DNA of 37,715 nt, from contig CAZBCF010000010.1 in the NCBI GenBank assembly GCA_964490435.1, positions 1 to 37,715 on the forward strand. Reading direction: 5' to 3'. Both the position numbers and the translations under genes were made by a program. Below the pieces are notes generated by a model that did not search any database, was not told the origin of the DNA, and saw only the letters and a list, made by a program, of their open reading frames with translations. Below, piece by piece: positions 30,592 through 37,715 of this stretch (position 1 is the first letter of the stretch; the number at the start of each line of letters is the position of its first letter). The stretch comes from IMCC26077 sp964490435. GTDB lineage: Bacteria > Actinomycetota > Actinomycetes > Nanopelagicales > Nanopelagicaceae.

Positions 30592-32467
30592 GCGGCAGTT
30601 CACCCGTCGATCGGAGTTCAACCAAACTTCGCGCAATCTGTTGTCCAGTTATGCCTAAATCAGTGAGAATCTCGGCTCGCTTAGCGTGTTCGATGAAGGT
30701 CAATGGAATACCAATTGAATGCACCGGTACATCAATGCCAGCATCGCGCATACTTTCGGCGAGGGTGCTGCCAATTCCGCCATGGCGAATTCCATCCTCG
30801 ATGACCACAACATGTGCGTAGCGCTGCGCCATCGTGATAATCGAAGGCGCCAATGGTTTGACCCAGCGCGGATCAATTACTGTGACACCGACCCCTTCGC
30901 GATAAGCCTGCGCCGCTGCTTCAACCGCAATCGCAGCCATCGCACCGACGCTTACAACTAATACATCTGCGCTCTCGCCCCGATAGAGCACATCGATTCC
31001 ATCTCGACGTTCGAACGCAGGAATATCCGCGGCGACGCTGCCTTTCGGAAAGCGCAGCGCTGTCGGTTGATCATTGATAGAAATCGCTTCGCGGAGCAAC
31101 TCTTGTAAGCGCGCTCCGTCGCGAGGGGCTGCCACTTTGAGATTAGGCACGATTCCGGTCAGCGCCAAATCCCACATTCCGTGGTGAGATGGTCCATCGT
31201 CGCCGGTGATTCCGGAGCGATCCAAAACAAAAGTCACCCCCGCTTTGTGGAGGGCGACATCTAAGAGCAACTGATCGAAGGCTCGGTTTAAGAAGGTTGA
31301 ATAGAGCGCGACCACTGGATGAAGTCCACCGAAAGCAAGACCTGCAGCACTTGCCACGGCATGTTGCTCTGCTATGCCGACATCAAAGGTTCGGTTGGGG
31401 AACTTCTCAGCGAACTTATCGAGCCCAGTTGGACCCAGCATTGCCGCAGTGATCGCGACTACCTGTTCTTGCTCGTGACCGATCTCGATTAATTCATCAG
31501 CAAATATCGATGTCCAGCTCTTGCCCTTCGTTGCCAAAGATTCGCCCGTCTCAGGATCGACCGGCCCCACTGCATGAAATTTCTCTGCTTCATCATTGAT
31601 TGCCGGTGCAAAGCCACGGCCCTTCTCGGTGATTGCATGCACAATCACTGGTCCGCCGAATTCTTTTGCTGCCTTGAGGATATCTTCCATCGCTGCGACA
31701 TCGTGGCCATCGACAGGTCCAAGGTACTTGAGGCCCAAGTCCTCAAACATTCCTTGCGGCGCGATGATGTCTTTGATTCCTTTCTTCATCCCATGCAAAG
31801 TTTCAAAGATCGGTTGACCCACTACTGGAGTCTTTTCTAAAACATGCTTTCCCCACTCGAGGAAACGTTCGTACCCTTGAGTGGCGCGCAAGGTCGTGAG
31901 GTACGTTGAAATACCACCGATCGTTGGACTATAAGAGCGTTCGTTATCGTTCACTAAAATCACAAGAGAGCGATCTTTGGTTGCGGCAATGTTGTTGAGC
32001 GCTTCCCAAGCCATTCCTCCTGTGAGAGCGCCATCACCGACGACCACTACCACGCTTCGATTGTGCACCCCTTGCAAGGTAAATGCTCGCGAGATGCCAT
32101 CGCCCCACGAGAGCGCGGTAGAAGCGTGCGAATTCTCAATGACATCGTGCTCGCTCTCGCGACGGTTGGGATAACCAGCGGTACCGCCTCGTTGCCGAAG
32201 TTTTTCAAAGCCATCTACCCGGCCGGTGAGTAGTTTGTGGACGTAACTTTGATGCCCGGTGTCGAAGAGGATGACATCAGATGGCGAATCGAATACACGA
32301 TGGACAGCCATCGTCAATTCAACAACGCCGAGATTAGGGCCGAGATGACCACCGCTCTTGGCTACCGACTGAATGAGAAATTCTCGAATCTCTTGCGCGA
32401 GCGCTGGCAAGTGCTCGGCAGGAAGGCGTTTGAGATCAGCAGGTGAGCGCAGCGAGGGTAGAAGCAC
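30533..32467 (-). CDS. dxs: 1-deoxy-D-xylulose-5-phosphate synthase (Dxs)
   Basis: Thiamine diphosphate enzyme of the MEP isoprenoid pathway, condensing pyruvate and glyceraldehyde 3-phosphate. The 644 residues show GHQSYVHKLLTG (His for substrate), the ThDP motif from GDGALTGG at 144-151 to NN at 158-159, the Glu region GIAEQHAVASAAGLAFGG, and SGITGDDGPSHHGMWDLAL. The start is GTG 32465-32467, preceded at 6 nt by TAGACT and by no Shine-Dalgarno. The C-terminal tail (MAGMQRPSDENADQSPLR) lies in the 59-bp overlap with fadB and is poorly conserved. The gene is convergent with the beta-oxidation operon and downstream of acnA. Confidence 0.96.
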   Translation of the reverse strand: MLLPSLRSPADLKRLPAEHLPALAQEIREFLIQSVAKSGGHLGPNLGVVELTMAVHRVFDSPSDVILFDTGHQSYVHKLLTGRVDGFEKLRQRGGTAGYPNRRESEHDVIENSHASTALSWGDGISRAFTLQGVHNRSVVVVVGDGALTGGMAWEALNNIAATKDRSLVILVNDNERSYSPTIGGISTYLTTLRATQGYERFLEWGKHVLEKTPVVGQPIFETLHGMKKGIKDIIAPQGMFEDLGLKYLGPVDGHDVAAMEDILKAAKEFGGPVIVHAITEKGRGFAPAINDEAEKFHAVGPVDPETGESLATKGKSWTSIFADELIEIGHEQEQVVAITAAMLGPTGLDKFAEKFPNRTFDVGIAEQHAVASAAGLAFGGLHPVVALYSTFLNRAFDQLLLDVALHKAGVTFVLDRSGITGDDGPSHHGMWDLALTGIVPNLKVAAPRDGARLQELLREAISINDQPTALRFPKGSVAADIPAFERRDGIDVLYRGESADVLVVSVGAMAAIAVEAAAQAYREGVGVTVIDPRWVKPLAPSIITMAQRYAHVVVIEDGIRHGGIGSTLAESMRDAGIDVPVHSIGIPLTFIEHAKRAEILTDLGITGQQIARSLVELRSTGELPLMAGMQRPSDENADQSPLR

Positions 32468-32473
32468 GCCCTT

Positions 32474-32479
32474 AGTCTA
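32474..32479 (-). promoter_or_regulatory. Putative leaderless -10 box for dxs
   Basis: TAGACT on minus ends 6 nt before GTG 32467. Confidence 0.55.
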
Positions 32480-32488
32480 ACTGGGGGG

Positions 32489-35155
32489 CTAGGAAGCGCT
32501 CGATATGAGCGAGCGAAGCACGTATTGCATGATGCCACCATGACGGTAGTAATCGGCTTCGCCAGGGGTATCGATTCGCACCTTCGCTGAGAAACTCACT
32601 GCACCAGCGACGACCTCGACGGTGGCAGGAATCTTCCCCTTATTCAATTCTTCAACCCCTGTGATAGTGAACACTTCATCACCACGTAAGCCAAGAGTCT
32701 GCGCGCTCTCGCCATCACGGTACTGCAGCGGTAAAACGCCCATACCAATCAAGTTAGAGCGATGGATGCGCTCATACGACTCGGCAATAACGGCCTTTAC
32801 TCCAAGGAGTGCGGTTCCCTTCGCTGCCCAGTCACGAGAAGATCCTGAGCCATACTCCTTGCCCGCAAGGATCACCAGCGGTACGCCGGCGGCTTGATAA
32901 GCAACTGAAGCATCATAAATCGTGGTTTGCGAACCGCCGTCGAGGAAGTTCTTCGTCACTCCGCCTTCGACACCATCAAGAAGTAGATTCTTGAGACGAA
33001 TATTGGCGAATGTTCCGCGAATCATCACTTCGTGATTACCACGACGAGATCCATAGGAGTTGAAATCGGCTCGCGCTACGCCACGCTGTTCTAGATATTT
33101 ACCTGCGGGTGAATCGGCCTTGATGTTTCCGGCTGGCGAGATGTGATCAGTCGTCACTGAATCACCAAGCATCGCGAGTACTCGAGCGCCAGAAATATCC
33201 TTTACGGGAAGTGGGGTGCGCGGCATACCTTCGAAGTAGGGAGGTTTACGAACATATGTTGATTGCGGATCCCACTCGAACGTCTCCCCCGTTGGAGTTT
33301 CAAGCGCCTTCCACCGATAATCACCTTCGAAGACGGAGGCATAATCCTTTCGGAACATTTCAGAGGTAATGGAACGTGCCACCACGCCCTCGATTTCCTG
33401 TGCGCTCGGCCAAATATCTTTCAAAAATACTGGTTTTCCATCTGAGTCGGTTCCGAGTGGATCGCGCTCGAAATCATGATTCATCGTGCCGGCAATCGCA
33501 TAAGCGACAACTAACGGCGGCGATGCCAGATAGTTCATCCGCACATCTGGTGAGATCCGACCTTCGAAATTTCGATTTCCTGAGAGCACTGCAGCTGCTG
33601 CTAAATCTTGCTCATTGATTGCAGCGGAGATCTCAGTTGGCAACGGTCCTGAGTTTCCAATGCATGTGACGCAGCCGTAGCCAACCAGGTTGAATCCCAA
33701 TGCTTCGAGGTAACGCGTGAGATCTGCGCGGTCGTAATACTCCGTGACGACCTTCGACCCTGGTGCCAATGTCGTCTTTACCCATGGTTTCGCTTTCAGC
33801 CCTTTTTCGACAGCCTTTTTCGCCAGGAGCGCTGCACCCACCATCACCGAAGGGTTGGAAGTATTGGTACACGAGGTAATCGATGCGATGACTACGTCGC
33901 CATTGGTGATGGCGAATTGTTTTTCGCCCATCGTGACTGGGACTGGATTAGTTGCGGTCTTCTCTCGAATGTATGAAGGGAGCGCCTCGTGGAATTTTGC
34001 CTTTGCTTGATTAAGTGTGATTCGATCCTGTGGTCGCTTTGGACCTGCGATAGAAGGAGTGACCGTCGAGAGATCAAGTTCTAAATGCTCTGAATATCTC
34101 GGTGTTGCGGCAGGGTCGTGCCACAATCCTTGCGCCTTGGCATATGTGGCCACCAAACTCAACTGTTCCTCGCTACGCCCAGTCAGTCGCAAGTAATTAA
34201 TGGTCTCTTCGTCGATCGGGAAGATGGCGCAGGTAGAGCCATATTCAGGGCTCATGTTTCCGATTGTTGCGCGATTGGCCATAGGGACAGCAGAGACTCC
34301 TGGACCATAGAACTCAACGAACTTACCCACTACGCCATGCTTACGAAGTTGTTCGGTGATGGTAAGCGCAAGATCAGTTGCAGTGGTTCCGACGGAAAGT
34401 TCGCCAGTCAATTTAAAACCGACCACGCGCGGGATAAGCATCGATACTGGTTGACCTAGCAACGCAGCCTCTGCCTCAATCCCACCGACTCCCCAACCGA
34501 GAACACCGAGACCATTGACCATCGTCGTGTGCGAATCAGTACCCACCACGGTGTCGGGATAAGCGCGTAAGACTCCGTTGACTTCGCGCAGCATCACCAC
34601 GCGCGCTAGATATTCGATGTTAACTTGATGAACGATTCCTGTTCCTGGTGGCACAACCTTGAATTCGTCGAACGCACCCTGCCCCCAACGTAAGAAGCGA
34701 TAGCGCTCGTGATTACGTTGATACTCGATATCGGTGTTCTTCTCAAATGCATCTGGTCGCCCGAAGACATCAGCAATGACTGAGTGATCGATGACAAGTT
34801 CAGCCGGTGCGAGTGGGTTGACTTTCGCGGGATCGCCACCGAGTTCGACGACAGCCTCGCGCATCGTGGCAAGGTCGACAACACAGGGCACTCCAGTGAA
34901 GTCCTGCATGATGACCCGCGCTGGAGTGAATTGGATTTCGGTGTCAGGTTCAGCGGTTGGATCCCAATTGGCCAACGAACTGATGTGTGCTGCCGTGATA
35001 TTTGCACCATCTTCGTGGCGGAGTAGGTTCTCGAGGAGAATCTTGAGGCTAAAAGGGAGGGAGGCGGCGCTATCGAGCCCAGTGATATCGAATATCTCGA
35101 GCGTCTTGCCGCTACTGGTAAAACTTCGCCGCACCTTGAAAGAATCCTTGCTCAT
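32489..35155 (-). CDS. acnA: Aconitate hydratase (AcnA type)
   Basis: Tricarboxylic acid cycle enzyme, 888 residues, interconverting citrate and isocitrate through a [4Fe-4S] cluster. Cluster cysteines lie in SITSCTNTSNPSVMVG (about residue 430) and in GYGCVTCIGNSGPL (about 497-500). Further AcnA landmarks are VVGTDSHTTMVNGLGVLGWG, GNRNFEGRI, GDSVTTDHISPAGNI and KEYGSGSSRDWAAKG at the start of the swivelling domain. It begins 27 bp after the TRAM methyltransferase gene, with a G-rich stretch (GGGGG) about 7 nt before the ATG. A perfect 18-bp palindrome sits in the short spacer and upstream gene end, so dedicated repression is likely. Confidence 0.97.
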   Translation of the reverse strand: MSKDSFKVRRSFTSSGKTLEIFDITGLDSAASLPFSLKILLENLLRHEDGANITAAHISSLANWDPTAEPDTEIQFTPARVIMQDFTGVPCVVDLATMREAVVELGGDPAKVNPLAPAELVIDHSVIADVFGRPDAFEKNTDIEYQRNHERYRFLRWGQGAFDEFKVVPPGTGIVHQVNIEYLARVVMLREVNGVLRAYPDTVVGTDSHTTMVNGLGVLGWGVGGIEAEAALLGQPVSMLIPRVVGFKLTGELSVGTTATDLALTITEQLRKHGVVGKFVEFYGPGVSAVPMANRATIGNMSPEYGSTCAIFPIDEETINYLRLTGRSEEQLSLVATYAKAQGLWHDPAATPRYSEHLELDLSTVTPSIAGPKRPQDRITLNQAKAKFHEALPSYIREKTATNPVPVTMGEKQFAITNGDVVIASITSCTNTSNPSVMVGAALLAKKAVEKGLKAKPWVKTTLAPGSKVVTEYYDRADLTRYLEALGFNLVGYGCVTCIGNSGPLPTEISAAINEQDLAAAAVLSGNRNFEGRISPDVRMNYLASPPLVVAYAIAGTMNHDFERDPLGTDSDGKPVFLKDIWPSAQEIEGVVARSITSEMFRKDYASVFEGDYRWKALETPTGETFEWDPQSTYVRKPPYFEGMPRTPLPVKDISGARVLAMLGDSVTTDHISPAGNIKADSPAGKYLEQRGVARADFNSYGSRRGNHEVMIRGTFANIRLKNLLLDGVEGGVTKNFLDGGSQTTIYDASVAYQAAGVPLVILAGKEYGSGSSRDWAAKGTALLGVKAVIAESYERIHRSNLIGMGVLPLQYRDGESAQTLGLRGDEVFTITGVEELNKGKIPATVEVVAGAVSFSAKVRIDTPGEADYYRHGGIMQYVLRSLISSAS

Positions 35156-35172
35156 CGCTCGACCCCCAGATT

Positions 35173-35190
35173 TATCTTGATATCAAGATA
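35173..35190. promoter_or_regulatory. Perfect 18-bp palindrome at the acnA promoter
   Basis: TATCTTGATATCAAGATA equals its own reverse complement. It lies 18 bp upstream of the acnA ATG and contains the stop codon of the upstream TRAM methyltransferase gene. On minus its end runs into GATAAAT, a possible -10. A dimeric repressor of TetR or MarR type would fit the symmetry; the Corynebacterium AcnR site looks different, so I name no regulator. Confidence 0.65.
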
Positions 35191-36340
35191 TTACCGGTTC
35201 AAGAGTGAAAACGCACTCAATATGTGCGGTCTGCGGGAAGAGGTCATAAGCCGAAGTCGCGGTTATGCGATAGCCCATTTCTGCCAGGCGAGCGCAGTCT
35301 CGAGCAAGTGAGGCGGGGTCGCAGGAGATATAGCAAATCGTGCGCGGATGCAACGCGACAATTTTCTTCAGTACCTCGATATCAGCCCCACTGCGAGGTG
35401 GGTCAAGCAATACCAGGTCTGCGCTCTCGATGTTGTGAATCTGCTCAGCGACATCTCCGTGGTGATATCGCGCGTTTTCGTACTGTTGCAGATTCACGAT
35501 GCCATCACGAACAGCAGCAGCACTTGCTTCGATGATGTCCACTTTCGCGCCGTGATCAGCCAATAACTTTCCGAAGAGGCCCACACCTCCATAAAGATCT
35601 AACGCGCGCTCGCCAGTTTTGGGTGCAAGCGCCTCTAAGGCGGCAGTTCCTATGATCTCCGCAGCCATAAAGTGACCCTGCCAGAAACTCTCACTACTCA
35701 CACGGAAGGAGTATTTCTTACCTCGGACTGTTATCTCTTCGATTCGCACATCATCAGGAAGAGCTAGGTCGATGTCGGCCGGATACCTTCGAGCAAGAAC
35801 TTGCGCTATGCCAACCTCGCGCGCAACGACGACGCAATCATCGATAGCAAGCACTTCGTGTGAACGAGACTTTCGAAAACCGGCGCGCCCTTCTTTATTG
35901 GTGTGCAACGTGACTCGGGTGCGATAGTGCAGCCCATAATCATCATGGTTTTCGACTGCTCGCACCGGCACAGCAATCTCCATTTTTGCTAACCGTTTGA
36001 ATTGCTCGCTAATCACCTGCGATTTCAATTGGCGTTGACGATCGAGTGAGATGTGTTGGAAATCGCATCCACCACATCCGCGTGGATGAAAGTAAGGGCA
36101 AGCCGGAGGGATTCGATCAGGCGAGGGCAAGATGATGTCGAGCGCATCGGCGCGATGGAAACTCTTTCCAACCTCTGTGATTTCAGCGATGACGCGCTCG
36201 CCGGGAATGGCATAGCGAAGAAAAAAGACCCAACCATCCAGGCGTGCGATGCTCTCGCCCCCGTGCGCGATGCCGGATACTTCGAGCTCGACCCGTTCGC
36301 CCAGGCGGAACTTACGCGCGGATTTCGCCCTATCAGCCAC
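35183..36340 (-). CDS. TRAM-domain class I SAM-dependent RNA uridine methyltransferase (RumA/TrmA family)
   Basis: A 385-residue RNA 5-methyluridine methyltransferase-like enzyme. An N-terminal TRAM domain (about 10-65) is followed by iron-sulfur cysteines Cys81, Cys89 and Cys92 in PACPYFHPRGCGGCDF, with the fourth probably in IDDCVVV. The SAM site is ALDLYGGVGLFGKLL, then LLDPPRSGAD, and the catalytic cysteine lies in YISCDPASLARD. It would methylate a uridine in rRNA or tRNA; the target is not determined. The start is GTG 36338-36340 with TACTCT 6 nt upstream. Its stop codon falls inside the acnA palindrome. The gene is divergent from the TrkA pair. Confidence 0.92.
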   Translation of the reverse strand: MADRAKSARKFRLGERVELEVSGIAHGGESIARLDGWVFFLRYAIPGERVIAEITEVGKSFHRADALDIILPSPDRIPPACPYFHPRGCGGCDFQHISLDRQRQLKSQVISEQFKRLAKMEIAVPVRAVENHDDYGLHYRTRVTLHTNKEGRAGFRKSRSHEVLAIDDCVVVAREVGIAQVLARRYPADIDLALPDDVRIEEITVRGKKYSFRVSSESFWQGHFMAAEIIGTAALEALAPKTGERALDLYGGVGLFGKLLADHGAKVDIIEASAAAVRDGIVNLQQYENARYHHGDVAEQIHNIESADLVLLDPPRSGADIEVLKKIVALHPRTICYISCDPASLARDCARLAEMGYRITATSAYDLFPQTAHIECVFTLEPVIS

Positions 36341-36346
36341 GCAGAG

Positions 36347-36352
36347 AGAGTA
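36347..36352 (-). promoter_or_regulatory. Putative leaderless -10 box for the TRAM methyltransferase
   Basis: TACTCT on minus ends 6 nt before GTG 36340, without any Shine-Dalgarno. Confidence 0.5.
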
Positions 36353-36379
36353 GTGCGTAACGAGAGCGAATTACGGGTG

Positions 36380-36385
36380 TAAATT
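36380..36385 (+). promoter_or_regulatory. Putative leaderless -10 box for the TrkA pair
   Basis: TAAATT ends 6 nt before ATG 36392. Confidence 0.55.
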
Positions 36386-36391
36386 GCTCTT

Positions 36392-37054
36392 ATGCACGTT
36401 GTCGTGATGGGCTGCGGTCGAGTGGGAACGCTAATCGCCCAACGCCTCGAAGAGGCTGGACATACCGTCGCCATCATCGATCAAAATCGCGAAGCCTTCA
36501 GAAGGCTCGGCCCTAACTTCCAAGGAATCACATTGACCGGAGTGGGCTTTGATCGAGATATTTTGATTCAAGCGGGAATTGAGCGAGCAGATGCATTCGC
36601 CGCCGTGAGCAATGGTGATAACTCCAACATCTTGGCGGCTCGGGTGGCGCGAGAGAATTTCGGGGTTGCAAATGTCGTGGCTCGAATCTACGACCCAGGT
36701 CGCGCAGAGATCTATCAGCGTCTAGGAATCCCAACCGTTGCAACGGTGGTGTGGACTGCAGATCAGATTCTTCGTCGGTTGATAACCGAAGGTTCACTCT
36801 CAGAGTGGCAGGACGCAAGTGGAATGATTCGCCTCGCTGAAGTGCACCTAGATTCCAGTTGGTTCGGACACCCGGCGACGTTAGTCGAGAGTGCAACTGG
36901 TGCTCGAATCGCACTCATCACACGGCTAGGTAAAGGCATGTTGATTGATGAACACACCGTTATCCAAGAGGGCGATCTCGTTCACCTCATGATGAACGAA
37001 AAGGATCTAGCGGCAATCGAAAAAACTTTGGCCGCACCTCCGGCTGGACACTAA
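36392..37054 (+). CDS. TrkA family potassium uptake regulatory protein (first of two)
   Basis: A 220-residue cytoplasmic protein with an N-terminal RCK_N Rossmann domain (VVVMGCGRVGTLIAQRLEEA with the GxGxxG motif at 8-13, Asp in AIIDQNREAF) and a C-terminal TrkA_C domain (about 135-215). It would bind nucleotides and gate a Trk/Ktr potassium channel at the membrane. It is immediately followed by a second TrkA homolog, the arrangement called CeoB-CeoC in mycobacteria. The two probably form a hetero-oligomeric gating ring. No channel gene is within the window. Confidence 0.93.
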   Translation: MHVVVMGCGRVGTLIAQRLEEAGHTVAIIDQNREAFRRLGPNFQGITLTGVGFDRDILIQAGIERADAFAAVSNGDNSNILAARVARENFGVANVVARIYDPGRAEIYQRLGIPTVATVVWTADQILRRLITEGSLSEWQDASGMIRLAEVHLDSSWFGHPATLVESATGARIALITRLGKGMLIDEHTVIQEGDLVHLMMNEKDLAAIEKTLAAPPAGH

Positions 37055-37715
37055 ATGCGGGTAGCAATCGCAGGAGCCGGAAATGTCGGACGTTCGATTG
37101 CACGCGAGTTGCTGAGCAACGGTCACGAAGTGTTGTTGATTGATAAAGACCCCAAAGCGATGAAGATGGAATCGGTACCCGATGCAGATTGGCTACTCGC
37201 CGACGCATGCGAGATTGTCTCACTTGATAATGCCAAACTTGAGATGTGCAACGTGCTCGTCGCTGCGACCGGCGACGACAAGGTAAATCTCGTCACATCT
37301 TTTCTCGCGAAAACCGAATATGGAGTGCCGCGCGTAGTTGCCCGAGTCAATCACCCAAAGAACGAATGGCTCTTTGATGGTTCGTGGGGCGTCGATGTAT
37401 CGGTCTCCACTCCGCGCATGCTTTCGGCGCTCGTAGAAGAGGCCGTCTCTGTGGGTGATCTCGTCAAGCTCTTCTCGCTCAGCGAAGGAGATGCGAGCCT
37501 GGTTGAAATCACCTTGCCTGAGGGCAGCCCATGTATCGGAAAACAGGTTAATGAAGTAACTCTTCCTGATGAATGTGCGCTGGCGGCAATCTTGCGTGAC
37601 GGCAGAGTCATCGCACCGCAACCCACAGATGCCTTCGCACCTGGAGATGAACTGCTCTTTGTCGCCGCATCGGGTGCAGAACGGAATTTGCAGTCCTGCT
37701 TTGCGCCACGCGCTT
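37055..37715 (+). CDS. TrkA family potassium uptake regulatory protein (second), cut by the window end
   Basis: The 220 visible residues start MRVAIAGAGNVGRSIARELL with the nucleotide-binding GAGNVG motif, then VLLIDKDPKAM and the domain boundary near VVARVNHPKNEWLFDGSWGV. A TrkA_C-like region follows (LVEITLPEGSPCIGKQVNEV, FAPGDELLFVAAS). No stop is reached before the window ends, but length suggests only a few residues are missing. ATG 37055 follows the first TrkA stop codon with no gap (TAA then ATG), which implies co-translation. Functionally it partners the preceding protein. Confidence 0.92.
   Translation, partial: MRVAIAGAGNVGRSIARELLSNGHEVLLIDKDPKAMKMESVPDADWLLADACEIVSLDNAKLEMCNVLVAATGDDKVNLVTSFLAKTEYGVPRVVARVNHPKNEWLFDGSWGVDVSVSTPRMLSALVEEAVSVGDLVKLFSLSEGDASLVEITLPEGSPCIGKQVNEVTLPDECALAAILRDGRVIAPQPTDAFAPGDELLFVAASGAERNLQSCFAPRA

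Noticed and set aside
1..37715. Mobile elements, phage, CRISPR, tRNA or rRNA genes
   Set aside because: No transposase, integrase, direct-repeat array or clover-leaf/rRNA signature was seen on either strand.

Overview
The window is chromosomal DNA of an actinobacterium (Actinomycetota). The evidence is a run of genes typical of that phylum: PadR regulator with inositol-3-phosphate synthase, a PimB-type mannosyltransferase, a DUF3000 gene next to RNase D, then thiolase/FadB, dxs, AcnA, a TRAM-domain RNA methyltransferase and twin TrkA proteins, plus a SAM-IV riboswitch and a Nur-type nickel operator. GC content looks moderate, spacers are very short and many genes look leaderless, which would fit a streamlined (for example freshwater) lineage; that placement is inference. 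I see no phage, insertion sequence, CRISPR, tRNA or rRNA. No stretch above 300 bases lacks a gene.

Layout. (1) 1-2015, minus: a polar amino acid ABC importer (binding lipoprotein, permease, start of the ATPase) behind a SAM-IV riboswitch (about 2118-2228), so probably a sulfur amino acid importer. (2) 2292-8375: a hexuronate catabolic island. On plus, three overlapping genes encode an altronate-dehydratase-like enzyme split into a SAF protein and two large-subunit paralogs that have lost opposite halves of the signature motifs. Converging on minus are an esterase-like hydrolase, uronate isomerase UxaC and a fructuronate/tagaturonate reductase. (3) 8385-10892: a SulP transporter without STAS domain, divergent from a NiCoT nickel/cobalt transporter carrying a perfect Nur-like box at its promoter. 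(4) 10904-14128, minus: probable operon PadR - ino1 - enoyl-CoA hydratase - SDR. (5) 14377-16383, plus: uracil/xanthine permease, a strong terminator, a LysE-type exporter. (6) 16412-24382: lipid and envelope genes (PlsC, ROK glucokinase, SRPBCC protein, long-chain acyl-CoA synthetase), a sensorless histidine kinase/response regulator pair, PimB-like mannosyltransferase, NlpC/P60 hydrolase and a compact RibD-C-like reductase. (7) 24412-37715: DUF3000, RNase D, FTR1 iron permease, thiolase and FadB, dxs, aconitase, TRAM-domain RNA methyltransferase and two TrkA proteins, the second cut by the window end.

The strongest points for follow-up are the reciprocally degenerate split dehydratase, the SAM-IV riboswitch with a competing-helix leader, the Nur box abutting a leaderless -10, two unassigned perfect palindromes (acnA and FTR1 promoters), and a repeated arrangement in which a TAnnnT hexamer ends 6-8 nt before a start codon. 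The last was also used to re-choose two start codons.
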